DNA of 64,000 bases from Abelmoschus esculentus. Taxonomy: Eukaryota; Streptophyta; Magnoliopsida; Malvales; Malvaceae. Under the pieces are notes generated by a model. It was not told the origin of the DNA. It was given only the letters and a program-made list of their open reading frames with translations, and ran no database searches. Shown here in pieces: positions 1 through 10,561 of the stretch. How positions within the stretch are numbered: position 1 is the stretch's first letter; the number at the start of each line of letters is the position of its first letter. Both the position numbers and the translations under genes were made by a program. The stretch covers positions 999,501 through 1,063,500 of the forward strand of contig JAUCBN010000063.1 of the NCBI GenBank assembly GCA_035048815.1, written 5' to 3'.

Positions 1-2
1 GC

Positions 3-107
3 TGGAAGAAGCTATCTGGCGATGATGTTGGGGAACTTCACTATCAATATTATCCGGTGATGCCAAGCACGGTGGAACAGGAAATGGTTGAAGTAGCTGG
101 AGCATAA
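3..107 (+). CDS. 3' end of an unidentified gene (partial)
   Basis: The third forward frame is open from the window edge to a TAA at 105-107 and gives 34 residues ending in the acidic tail EMVEVAGA. It contains WKKLSGDD and HYQYYPVMP, which look like protein rather than chance. The other two forward frames stop early (by base 60 and base 24). No family is recognised and the upstream part is outside the window, so this may be only the last exon or an accidental open frame. It is followed by about 600 bases without coding sequence before the receptor kinase. Confidence 0.35.
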   Translation, partial: WKKLSGDDVGELHYQYYPVMPSTVEQEMVEVAGA

Positions 108-716
108 GTGGGATCTACTCAACATAGGCCAAGTCGAAGGCGGTTGCATTCGTAAGGTCGATCGATGCTATATATTCTTCGTATTATGAATCAATTTCCT
201 CAACTTCGGCTCGAGTGATGGTTTGGTCATGGACATGGGTGCAAATTAATGTTATAAGAACTTTTCCTATCAATTTGAATTCAGTGACCTCCTTGCGTTT
301 GTTATTTGATGTTGAAAATTTTAATGAACCTTTGGTTTTAGTTACTGATCAAAATTTAATGAACCTTCTGAATATGACAACAACAATAATTTATAAGATT
401 TATACAATATGATTATATTTTATATTTATAATACGATAAATAAACCAACTCAGTGAGTCATGCAGTTAACAGTCTGAGTCAGCTCCATCTTTCATTTTGG
501 CGGGATGTTGGGTCCCACTTCTAATCAAAATCTCGTCTCTTCCTCATAAATACTCATCTCTCTCTGCTCAACTAACTTAACCCATTATCTCCGATCACTG
601 CATTTCACTGCCAAAAAGAAGAAGAAAAACTCAGTTTCTCAACTCTCTTCTCCTTTAAACCCCACAATTTTAATTCTCACATTAAAAGATAAATCCTTTC
701 TTTATCGAATTATATA
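108..716 (+). promoter_or_regulatory. Promoter and 5' leader region of the LRR receptor kinase
   Basis: AT-rich intergenic DNA turning pyrimidine-rich towards the start codon at 717. A TATA-like CATAAATAC lies at 545-553, about 165 bases before the ATG. It is followed by a CT-rich stretch typical of a plant leader. No coding sequence of its own is convincing. Confidence 0.4.
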
Positions 717-3700
717 ATGAAGAAACTGCCTTTGTTTCTACTCCTTTTCTTCTTCCTGCTGAAACCCGCCGTTTCTCTTTCCCCCGACGGCCTTTCTCTA
801 CTCTCTTTAAAATCCGCCGTCGACAATTCCCAAGCCTTGTCGTCCACGTTCTCCGACTGGAACGAGAACGATACGACGCCGTGCAATTGGTCCGGAGTCT
901 ACTGCATGAACACAACGGCCTCCCCCGAGCCACGTGTCGTTGGAATCTCACTCCCCGGGAGGAATCTACGAGGGTATATCCCGTCTGAGCTCGGCACGTT
1001 AAACTATCTCCGGAGACTAAGTCTTCGCAACAATCACTTTTACGGTTCCATACCTGACCAATTGTTCAACGCCACGTCGCTTCGTAGCTTGTTTCTGTAT
1101 GGTAACAACTTGTCCGGTCCGCTTCCTCCGTCGATCTGCAACGTTTCCGGTCTGCAGAATGTTGATCTCTCTGGTAATTCGTTGTCGGGTTCTTTGCTCG
1201 AGAATCTCAAGGATTGTAAGCAGTTGAAGAGACTGGTTTTGGCTCGGAACAAGTTTTCTGGTGGAATTCCGGATGAAATTTGGCCGGGATTGAACAATTT
1301 GGTTCAACTCGATCTTTCTTCAAATGAATTCAACGGATCGATCCCTGGTAACATTGGGGAATTAAAGTCATTATCGGGTACTCTCAACTTGTCTTACAAT
1401 CACTTGTCTGGTAAGCTACCGATAAGCTTAGGTGACTTGCCGGTCACCGTCAGTTTTGATCTTAGAAACAACAATTTAAGTGGGGAAATACCCGGAAAAG
1501 GATCGTTTGCAAATCAAGGGCCAACGGCATTTCTCAATAACCCATTGTTATGTGGGTTTCCTCTTCAAAAATCATGTGAAGACTCCATTTTAAGTTCAGG
1601 AAGTCGGAAGTCGGGTCCGAAATCCAGTGGAACCGAGAAAAAAGGGCTAAACCAAGGGTCAATTGTTTTAATCTCGGTAGCCGATGCCGCCGGGGTGATT
1701 TTAGTCGGATTAATTATAGTTTACATTTACTGGAAAAAGAAAGACTCTTCAAACAGCTGTAGTTGTACCGGGAAAACCAAGTTTGGTCGAAAAGACAAAG
1801 GGAAACTCTGTTCTTTCACTTCATTAGCCTGCACTGAACGGTTTCGAAACGAAGACTCCGAATTCGAAGACCACGAAAGAGTAGAAGGGAAGCTGGTCGC
1901 CATAGACAAATCATTCACTTTCGAGCTTGACGAGCTACTTAGAGCGTCGGCCTACGTGTTGGGAAAGAGCGGGCTCGGGATAGTGTACAAAGTGGTGCTC
2001 GGAAATGGCGTGCCGGTGGCCGTAAGGAGATTAGGTGAGGGTGGTGAGCAGAGGTACAAGGAGTTTGTGGCTGAAGTTCAAGCAATTGGGAAAGTTAAAC
2101 ATCCTAATATTGTGAGGCTGAGAGCATACTATTGGGCTCCAGGTGAGAAGCTTCTCATCAGTGATTTCATCACCAATGGCAATTTGGCCAATGCCATGAG
2201 AGGTCAGTTTAGTTTCTTTCCCATTTTCATGCTTGAATTATTCTACTTTACCTTACTTACATGTGATTTCGGTATGATACTAAAAGCATTGACGTTAACA
2301 AGTAATAATGAGAAGATAATAGATTTGTTTTTCGTTTTCCCTTTTAGTATTATTCATCCAACTGCTGTTTTTATATCTTTTTGCCTTAAGTAGTAATTTT
2401 AGAACCATAAATGGCAATAATCCGACGATGATCATGCTTACGATGGTCTAGAAATAAAGTGGTCCAAAGTGGTCCTAAACTTATACTACAAATTTAGTGG
2501 TAAATATAGAATTTCTAGTTGTTTTTTCCACTGTCTTGTTTGTGTGAAAAAAGAGTTGTTTCTATCTAGGTTAACGAGATTCCGGTGTAAGTGTTAGACA
2601 CGAATATAATTAAAATTTTCTAAGTTTTTCCATATATTTAAAGGACTTTCCGAAATCCTATTCCCATAGGGTTTTATTGCTTTAAAATGAGGGCATCCAA
2701 GTAGTAGGTCCCCATACCGGCCATACCTATTGGCAAGCCATGCATCATGTGACTAACTATAACAGGCCGACATATGATATGGGAAATAATTTTGGCTTTG
2801 AGCATTTCAAGGTTTTATTCACAAGGGGGTGGATGGGTCACAACTCTAGAAGATGACTCACTGGATCTAAGATTTGGTTTGTTGTTTTAATCAAAATGAT
2901 TGGTGCTGCCTTCCCTTTGCATGTTTTAGCTTGTCATCAATTGTTTAATATACTAATCTTAAACAAGTTTTGACTTTGAACATCTTATTGTTCCAGCCTA
3001 TGTATATGAACAACAATCTTGGATAAAAAAAAACTAGGATACCCAGATTTCTTGTTCCTTTATCACAAAAACTAGAGTACCCGGATTTCGTCCGGTGGTG
3101 GTAAACTATTTTGTTTAGGCAGGACATGTTAGTCTTCTTGTTACCGAGCTCTTGTCTTGGTTTATTGGTCGCATAATGCACCGAGTGTTCGAATGCTAAA
3201 CCGGAAAGTTGTGAATAATGGAGTCAGCACCCTCTGTTTCAGTTGAAAAATACTTAGTTCATACTAACTTTTGATGCAAACTTGGTTTAGTAACCACACA
3301 TGGTTGCAATTTTCCACTTGGTTCTAGTGCTAGTTCTTTAATTGTTAGCAAAATAATTTTTTATTACTAGTAATTTAGCCAGCCTAGAACATGCAAGAGA
3401 GTGGAATATTAGACCCCATTATTATCTTTTAGTTTGAAATGGATTCGTTTAATTAATAGCAATGGAGTTGAAGTTGTAGATCTTGCATTATTATTGACAT
3501 GAAGCGCATTTGACTTGAGTGCTTTCCATGTTCATCTCTTGTAACACATTTAGATCTTAAATTATGTTGTCATTTATATATACAGCTAATATGCATGTGT
3601 GTGTGTATATATTTACAGGCAGAAATGGTCAATCATCAACAATCCTCTCATGGTCGATAAGGCTGAAAATCGCAAAGGGGACCGCCGTCGGTTTGGCCTA

Positions 3701-4250
3701 TCTTCATGAATGGAGTCCGAGAAAATTTGTACATGGAGATATCAAACCTTCGAACATTCACCTCGATAACGACTACCGGCCTTACATCTCTGATTTTGGC
3801 CTCAACAGGCTCATTAACATCACCAGTGCTAATCCCTCTTCAGCCGGTGGTTTTATTGAGGGACCGTCTTACAAATCAATCTGGACGGAAGGAACTAACG
3901 ATTATCGAGCACCAGAGGCTCGAGTCCCTGGCAACCGACCGACGCAGAAATGGGATGTGTATTCATTTGGAGTTGTCTTACTTGAGCTGCTGACAGGGAA
4001 GTCTCCCACACTAACACCGACAACATCGACTTCTGTTGAAGTCCTGGACCTCGTAAGGTGGGTGAGGAAAGGATTCGTAGAAGATATCCGGTTGTCGGAC
4101 ATGCTCGATCCCATGTTGCAGGAAGAAGTGCAAGGGAAAGAGGAAATGTTTGAAGTTTTTCAAGTAGCTCTTGCATGTACTGAAGCAGACGCTGAGATCC
4201 GCCCGAGGATGAAAACTGTTTCTGAGAATCTTGAAAGAATTAGAACATAG
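717..4250 (+). CDS. LRR receptor-like kinase (At1g67510/ZAR1-like)
   Basis: Two exons, 717-2202 and 3619-4250, split by a 1416-base GT-AG intron and joining in frame to 705 residues. The start gives a signal peptide (KKLPLFLLLFFFLLKPAVS). An LRRNT with CNWSGVYC and about six leucine-rich repeats follow, then one membrane span near residues 314-337 and a cytoplasmic kinase from about residue 400. The intron falls inside the kinase domain, as in the family. This is a plasma-membrane receptor-like kinase of LRR subfamily III; ligand unknown. The kinase is atypical. The VAIK lysine is Arg437 (VAVRR), HRD is HGD at 534-536 (non-RD), while DFG at 554-556 is intact. From memory, ZAR1 also has VAVRR, so the change is probably a subfamily trait and not damage. 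Family assignment is firm; the exact orthologue is less so. Confidence 0.93.
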
Positions 4251-4787
4251 ATAGGATGTGAAAATAACAAAAACAAAACATTGGGGATCCTTTCAGAAGT
4301 TAAAAAGTTTTACTGATAATTTTTTTGAAAGGGTTAACTGTTAAGTATTCTATTACCCTTGTTCATTTTATATGATTCCATTTTTATATTTAGAGGAGCC
4401 TTCATAAATCCCAGCTGACATTCAATAATAAATATCATGTCCTCTACTTTTGGCTCTGTTACTTTCAATTTAATGCCTTATTAGAGCAATCACAGTAGCA
4501 TCCTCATGCTACAATCTTGATTTGTTCTCAGTTTGTAGCTGTATCATATATGATTATGGATGTGAAGTATATGTATATATTCGATATGGATATTGGTATC
4601 AAACACGAATATTTCAAAACAAATATTCACCAAGCGCTGCTAAAAGATAGGTTGGGGATTTATTTTGATAGAAACAATCACCATAACTGCAATTTTTCAG
4701 CAGCAAATCACATGCATATAAATCTAAAAGTACACCATACATAAGTATGTACATATATTATATATACTTTGGGACTTTGCAGAGTTA
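4251..4787. other. Intergenic, between two converging 3' ends
   Basis: This spacer separates the stop of the receptor kinase from the stop of the remorin gene on the other strand. It should hold both 3' untranslated regions. AT-rich runs and AATAA-type signals are present (for example near 4424-4430). A 75-codon open frame at 4517-4744 looks like chance. I see no other gene or repeat. Confidence 0.6.
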
Positions 4788-6097
4788 CTACCAGCAAAGG
4801 GAAGGAAACTTGGAGAATGAAGAAGGAAAATGACCAGTTCTCCTAATATAATCCGCCCTCTGTGAGGTCTTTATAACCTTCTGGTTTAGCTTTGATTCTG
4901 CATTTGCACGTTTCTCTTCAGCTATTCTCCTTGTGGCTGTTAGTTTGTTCGCGCACTTTTCTTTCGCCCGAGCTTTCAATCTCTCAGCTTTCACCTATAA
5001 CACATAAAAACACCATTTGTGAAAATGTTTTGGTGAAACTTAGTAAAAGTTCCAAAGCTATGCTCTTAGACCAGAGAGCCCTATCGGTTGGATCGAGGAA
5101 TAAGGAGTTCGATGTTACTTAAGTAAGATCTTTAAAACACAAATCGAAGCAACATGAACAAATGGAACATCTGCTGTTGTTGAACTCTAGATCTAGCCGA
5201 TAAGTTACCTCTATTTTCTTCATTTCCAATTCAGCTTTCCTCTTTTCATGATTTTCCCAATCTTGAATCTTCACTTCTTCACGCTTATACCTACAAAGCA
5301 ATACATATGCTTATTATACAAGTCATAGACTATAAACATCCTTAGGCCTATGCAAACTAGTCATTGCTAACACATTACCTTGCCATGTATTTGGCACGTT
5401 CAGCTTCATCCCAAGCAATAGCTCGGCTTTCCAAACTACTCTGCTTACTAGCTTGACCCGATTCTTGTCCATCAAATCTATTCGAATTCGAACCATCTCC
5501 CTTAGCAGCAACATCAGTTTCAGCTCTCCTCTCAACTGGTTTCGTTCCCGAGCCAGCTCGATAACCATCGGCACAAGGTCCTCCATGTTGGCACCTAACC
5601 GGGGTCGAAGATCCTGAAGAAATAGGACTCCTTGCAGCAGGAGTGGTGGCTCTTAACGGTGTTGTCGTCCTTGAAGGCTCTTGACTTGCAACAGGGGTCA
5701 TCTCGGTCCCCATATCTCTCACACATATCGACCGAACACCCGAAACCGAGTTCCAAATTGCCAAACCAAGATCAACCCTTTTCGTTTCATCTTCACTGCT
5801 CGGATAATCTTGTTCCTTGTGCGGGCAAGGAGCTATCAGCCTTGTATCGTCAGCGTTTGAGTCTCGAGGCTTGACCATGGATTGTGCCCTTTTGTCTCGA
5901 CTCCTCGACAGCCCCGCTAGCCATTTCTGCGCATCATCCCATTTCGAAGGTGTCATCGTCTTCCCCAAGGCAGTCCGATGAAACTCGAAACTTATAGCAC
6001 CGCCATTGCTGCTAGAAATTTCATTAGCTTTTCCGAGGCTGTAGCAACTTTTATCTTCAATGGATCTCATTTTTCCAACACACAAACCAAATGTCAA
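4788..6097 (-). CDS. Remorin family protein
   Basis: Three exons on the minus strand (6097-5379, 5290-5209, 4994-4788), phase-consistent, giving 335 residues. The first two thirds are hydrophilic and rich in Ser, Thr and Pro, with TPSKWDDAQKWL near the N terminus. The C terminus is a canonical remorin domain: WDEAERAKYMARYKREEVK, WENHEKRKAELEMKKIEVK and RADYIRRTGHFPSSFS. Remorins are plant-specific proteins on the inner face of the plasma membrane. They form coiled-coil oligomers in nanodomains and act in signalling and cell-to-cell movement. A second in-frame Met at 6070 (MRSIEDKS) is an equally good start and would give 326 residues. The gene converges on the receptor kinase. From memory, Arabidopsis At1g67590 is a remorin of this long type. 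Confidence 0.92.
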
Positions 6098-6920
6098 AGC
6101 AAAGTAGAGATTTCAGCCTCGGATTAACACAGCAATGGAAAGACAATAGAATTGAGAACAGGAAACCCTCTGAAATTTACTTTCATAGGAGTAAGCTAAG
6201 GGCCCCATCCCCTTCACATGTGTTGGATTTTATCCACAAAGCTTAACTAATCACCATGTTTAAAACACAATCAATGGAAAGCTTAATGGTTTTACAGACT
6301 AACAGAGAATAATGGTATAACACCATGGATCTTTGTGATGCATATGCCAGAGCTAAAGATAAAATTTTCAGAGTTTTCAGAGAGATTCAGATCCATTGAA
6401 CATTAAAAAAAGAGTGAAAGACAGATACTTTACGTTGCTGGAAACTCGAACCAACCAAAACCCAACATTATTTTTTTATATACCAAATAATTAAGCTAAT
6501 TTTGATAAAAAAGAACGAGAGATGAACAAGTGAGAGGGTGTCGAGCCAAGTGGGAATGGAGGTTTAATAATGTGGGTCTGGGGGGTCTGGTCTGAAATCA
6601 TTCACGTGCCTGAAAGGAACATCATCTGTGAGTTATTAAATTATAAAATTGACTGTTTGCGTACTTGTCAGATGAAACTTTGACCTGTCTCTTTGGGGGG
6701 TTCTTATAATGTCCTTGGCATTAGATTGGAGAGTTATGGAACGTTGATGGCTAGATGTTTGATGTTGCATTTGCATGACTGCTGGTTAGATTTTATTCGA
6801 ATATAAATCATAAAATAGACGAAAAATATTAAAATATAGATCAAGACGCTATGCACCATTACATAAAACGTCGATCAAGACGCTATGAGCGAGAGCCTCG
6901 GTTGACTCGGGGTCCGAACA

Positions 6921-7221
6921 TCATTCTTCTTCGTCTTTAGCCACTGCCTTAACCCCTTCCTGGCCATTGCCTTCAATTCCAGTAGCACAAGCTGAATGAG
7001 AAGCTGTTCGACCATTGGTGTCCTTGAGAACCGGCGCCTCATCTTGGCTCGCAACCATGACTGCAGTATTCGAGTCATGTTCTGACCGGTGTAACATCTT
7101 CAACCGAAGCCACTGAGGGCATGCACAAGGCAGCAACATTCTCCATAACCACTACTGTGGGATGAGCCTCTTCCTCAGGAACAAGCATTGCATCAACAGT
7201 AGTTTCTGAACAGGCTTGAGT
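6921..7221 (-). pseudogene. Orphan coding fragment with a frame break
   Basis: On the minus strand, one frame reads from 7221 through TTVDAMLVPEEEAHPTVVV and SVEDVTPV to a TGA at 7075-7077. An overlapping second frame then continues through NTAVMVASQDEAPVLKD and EGVKAVAKDEEE to a TGA at 6921. Both stretches are acidic, low in unusual residues and less AT-rich than their surroundings, as a decayed exon with a frameshift would be. No family is recognised. It could be a gene relic, a captured fragment in a lost transposon, or chance. Confidence 0.35.
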
Positions 7222-8390
7222 TAAGGGTTTTCGTTTTAAGATTTAAAATTTAGATGTTTATGATTATAATTTATAATTTATATTTTAAATTTTAGATTTT
7301 TAAATAATTAGTATCAAATATTAACCTACTAAATAATATAAATTATAGTTATTTAAGTAATTAAATTTTTTAAATATATATAAAAAACATATTACACCTA
7401 ATTGCTTCCGTTTATTATTATTTTTCTTCTTTATTATTTTTTATTTCATTAGATCAATTAATTATTGGTCATCATATTTAATATTACGCTTTCTTTATAT
7501 CTTAAGTATAATATTTAATTATGATCTTATTTTCCCAACTACATACAATTATTTGTCCTCTTTTTATGTTTTTTTTATGTTTTATATTAAAAATTAAATT
7601 TAAAGTTTAAGATTAAAAACTATGACGAGAGTTTAAAAAATTAGCGATAATATATTTTTAGGATTTAAGTTTTAGGTTTAAATTATAAATTTTAAAGTTA
7701 GGGTTAAAAATTAATTTTTTAGTGTTAAAATATATATAAATTATCAAAGCACCTTTATTCTCACACAAGGCTTAGGTTAGGTACTTAGGTTTGATATTTG
7801 CCAGCTTTAGGCCTACTTTGCTGCTTCTAATATGGTGAATTAATATTGAGTAAATTATACCGTTGATATTTAATTATAATTTATTAGCGTATTTTTCATT
7901 TAAGTCATCAAATTATTTTTATTTATTTATTCACTAATGGTGCAAAATTTAATATCTTTGGTCCACCTGCCAATAGTTAACGGAATTATTGATGTGTTTT
8001 ATTTTTAATTGGCTTAATAGGAAATTTAGCCTTTAATATCTTATATTTTATTAATTTAGTTTTAATTTTAAATAATTTAAAAAATTAATTTTTTATATTT
8101 ATAAATTCTATCAATTTGATCCTCAAATAGTTAGGTGTTTGAATTCAAATACATGTCAAACCACTTATTGTAACCTCATCATTTCTAATCTCACCATTTT
8201 AATAACTAATCTCATAACCCTATTATTTTCAATTCCACTAAAACCAATCTCATCATTAGTCAAAATGAACCCTTAACAAATATTTGAATTTACTTGTACA
8301 TATTTGAATTTGTTAGGGACTGAAATATGAACTTTTAAAATTAATATGTATATTTTTTAAATGTAAGGTATTTTTACTTGTGTCAAACAT

Positions 8391-8658
8391 GAGAAATTAT
8401 ATTATGGGTAAGTCCTACCACGTGTCCATGGGACCTACCATTAAAAATCTTTCATCTCATCAATTTTTTCATGTCATACATGTCATATTTTTTCTCAAGT
8501 GAATCTTCACTTAAAAAAATTGTTTTTAAAATGAAATAACAATAAATATGAGTGAAGATTCATTTAAGAAAATCTGACATGAAAATGATGAGATTGATGA
8601 TTTTTAACGGTTGGTCCCATGGATGACGTGATAAGACTTACTCATAATATAATTTCTC
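8391..8658. mobile_element. Mutator-like MITE with long terminal inverted repeats
   Basis: A 268-base element whose ends, each over 100 bases, are imperfect inverted repeats. The left begins GAGAAATTATATTATGGGTA and the right end, reversed, reads GAGAAATTATATTATGAGTA. Both arms carry a CCATGG-containing block. Flanks GTCAAACAT (8382-8390) and GTCAGACAC (8659-8667) match at 7 of 9 positions, a slightly decayed 9-base target duplication as Mutator-type elements make. It has no coding capacity. Confidence 0.75.
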
Positions 8659-9021
8659 GTCAGACACGTATGGGTATCAACATGGTCCAAAGACCTTACC
8701 AATATAAGGGTTTCTTTATTTTCTAAAAAAACTTAACATGATTGTTTCGAATATATACTCGTATCAAATATTCACATCTGAATTCGAACAACACAACTAT
8801 CACAAAGCAAACTTTATATTTCATAATATTAAAAGCATGTCCCATGGTTCCGTTTACATGCATTGTATTAGAAAGGAAGATGCTAATGGTTAAAATGAAA
8901 GGTAATCCAGAAACACAAAGTTAACAGCATTTTCTCATTAGACATATGAAACATAGAATTAAAACTCATTCAAGCTATTCATTGAATGCTATCCATCTAT
9001 GATCTATGACGAGAATCGACT

Positions 9022-10561
9022 TCACCTACTGGCTGCCGGCACAAGTAAATGGCCGACAGCTGCGGTAATGGCACCGAGCAATCCGCCAGCAATAACCTGC
9101 AATTGAAATGGAATGTTGAAAACATCAATCTTCCATAAAAACAACTATCTATGATGATCTAGCGGTGTCTGACATTATCGGATACGATGCAGGAGAGTAT
9201 TTCTCTTTAGGATCTCGGTTTTTAACTTCTGATTGCTATGTCAATTAGTTGCAGTACGTTAACTTGGACATTGTTCTTGAAAAGAAAAGATACCTGTGGA
9301 GAAGTGTGACCGAGACGTTCCCGTAACGGACTGCTCTCAGCCAGAGGATGTTCGGCGGGCAAATCACAAATAATTTGGTTTAAAACCTGAAGAACACAAG
9401 GTTTTGGAAGATGAACACATGGAAGATATGATACCAAGTATTCAAGCATTTCATTTCATAAAAGAGATGAAGCAGTTATATATCACTAAAGCTCATGTAA
9501 CATCCTACTACAAGGAAACACTAGCAGGGGACATGGTATGAGATACTTCGAGAGTAAGAGCAACGGAATCGAACCTCTGCCTGCCGGCCGGCATGTAATC
9601 TTACACCAGTTGCATCAGAAATTACCTGCAAATCAAATCCACCCCCATCAAAACTCAATCCACGATGTAAGCAATATTGACGACACGAGACGCATACATC
9701 ACACTTCCTCAGGTACCACAGATCGATATTAGAAGAAAACCAAGAATAGCATTAGTAGAAACAAAGAAAGCAGACAATTTGGAAAATGAAGGCCTCATGC
9801 TATTCAGTTCTATGTTATACCTACATGCATGCATGTAATATGTCAACCATTAATTGAGAAACAAGAGATCATACAATGATAGCTAAGACAAATGCAATTG
9901 CATATATTGCTCCTCCATAGTCTTCTTGGAACCCGACTGCGGTGGTGAGAGCAACAACCATGGCAGTATGTGATGAAGGTATCCCACCAGATGCTGCAAA
10001 TTGCTTGAAATCCCATCGTCTTTCCTTATACCTGCAAATTATCTGTTTGAGTACCCAAAATTTTCTTCCCCATTCATTAACAAAATGACATGATTACAAA
10101 ATAGGAACTGAACCAAAGCAACCATTGACCAGAATTACATTTCAAAGGAGCAACAGGCTAAAGGGAATGGAGATAGACAAACAAGCCCAGGATTCAAGAA
10201 AATACATGTGATGATATCAATTTAAGCACTCCAAATGTGTGAAAATCATGTCTACACAATTATCATCAAGACTACAAATCATGAACTCAAGAATCAAACC
10301 AGATTATGACCCAGGCCGGCGCAGTTGATTAATAATGCAAAACAGCAATAACCCATTTCAAAACTCGCATCCAAAAGTCCATTGAAAGACGGAAACAAAA
10401 CAAAAAACGATTCCCAAATCTTGCAACATTAAATAAACACTGCAAGAGAGAGAGAGAGAGAGAGACCATGAGGTGAAGAACTTGATAGATTGGGCAATGG
10501 CGAAGGCAGTGAAGGCAGAAATGAGAGGGTAGTTGTTGACGATGGAGGAAGAAGAAGACAT
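9022..10561 (-). CDS. DUF212 / acid phosphatase-vanadium haloperoxidase-related membrane protein
   Basis: Five exons on the minus strand (10561-10467, 10031-9875, 9625-9575, 9386-9294, 9096-9022) join to 156 residues, all with consistent phase. The protein is short and hydrophobic. Segment 1 holds the N-terminal span ending IKFFTSW. Next comes the family signature KQFAASGGIPSSHTAMVVALTTAVG, given here in two parts: KQFAASGG and IPSSHTAMVV. Then LAIIVISDATGVR, QAEVLNQIICDLP and a C-terminal span VIAGGLLGAITAAVGHLL. The family is distantly related to PAP2-type phosphatases, but the enzymatic role is unproven. The Arabidopsis relative I recall is At1g67600, close to the remorin At1g67590, which matches the neighbour here. 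Start chosen at 10561 because it precedes the first hydrophobic segment. Confidence 0.88.
10445..10465. repeat. (GA)n microsatellite at the exon 1 donor of the DUF212 gene
   Basis: Ten AG/GA units. In the sense of the gene this is (CT)n starting right at the splice donor and ending in CTTGCAG, so the donor is followed within about 30 bases by an acceptor-like polypyrimidine tract and AG. Confidence 0.8.

Larger units (their letters stand above)
6098..9021. other. Gene-poor intergenic region upstream of remorin
   Basis: The first 500 bases probably hold the remorin leader and promoter, since this gene reads leftwards. Around 6900-7220 there is a less AT-rich island with a decayed coding fragment, listed separately. 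From 7225 to about 8380 the sequence is very AT-rich, with repeated TTTAGG/TTTAAG-like words. A MITE sits at 8391-8658. I see no intact gene. Confidence 0.6.

Noticed and set aside
9565..9575. GGTTCGATTCC on the minus strand, an exact tRNA B-box match
   Set aside because: It lies across the donor of DUF212 exon 3, no A box or acceptor stem is in place, and the T-stem does not pair.
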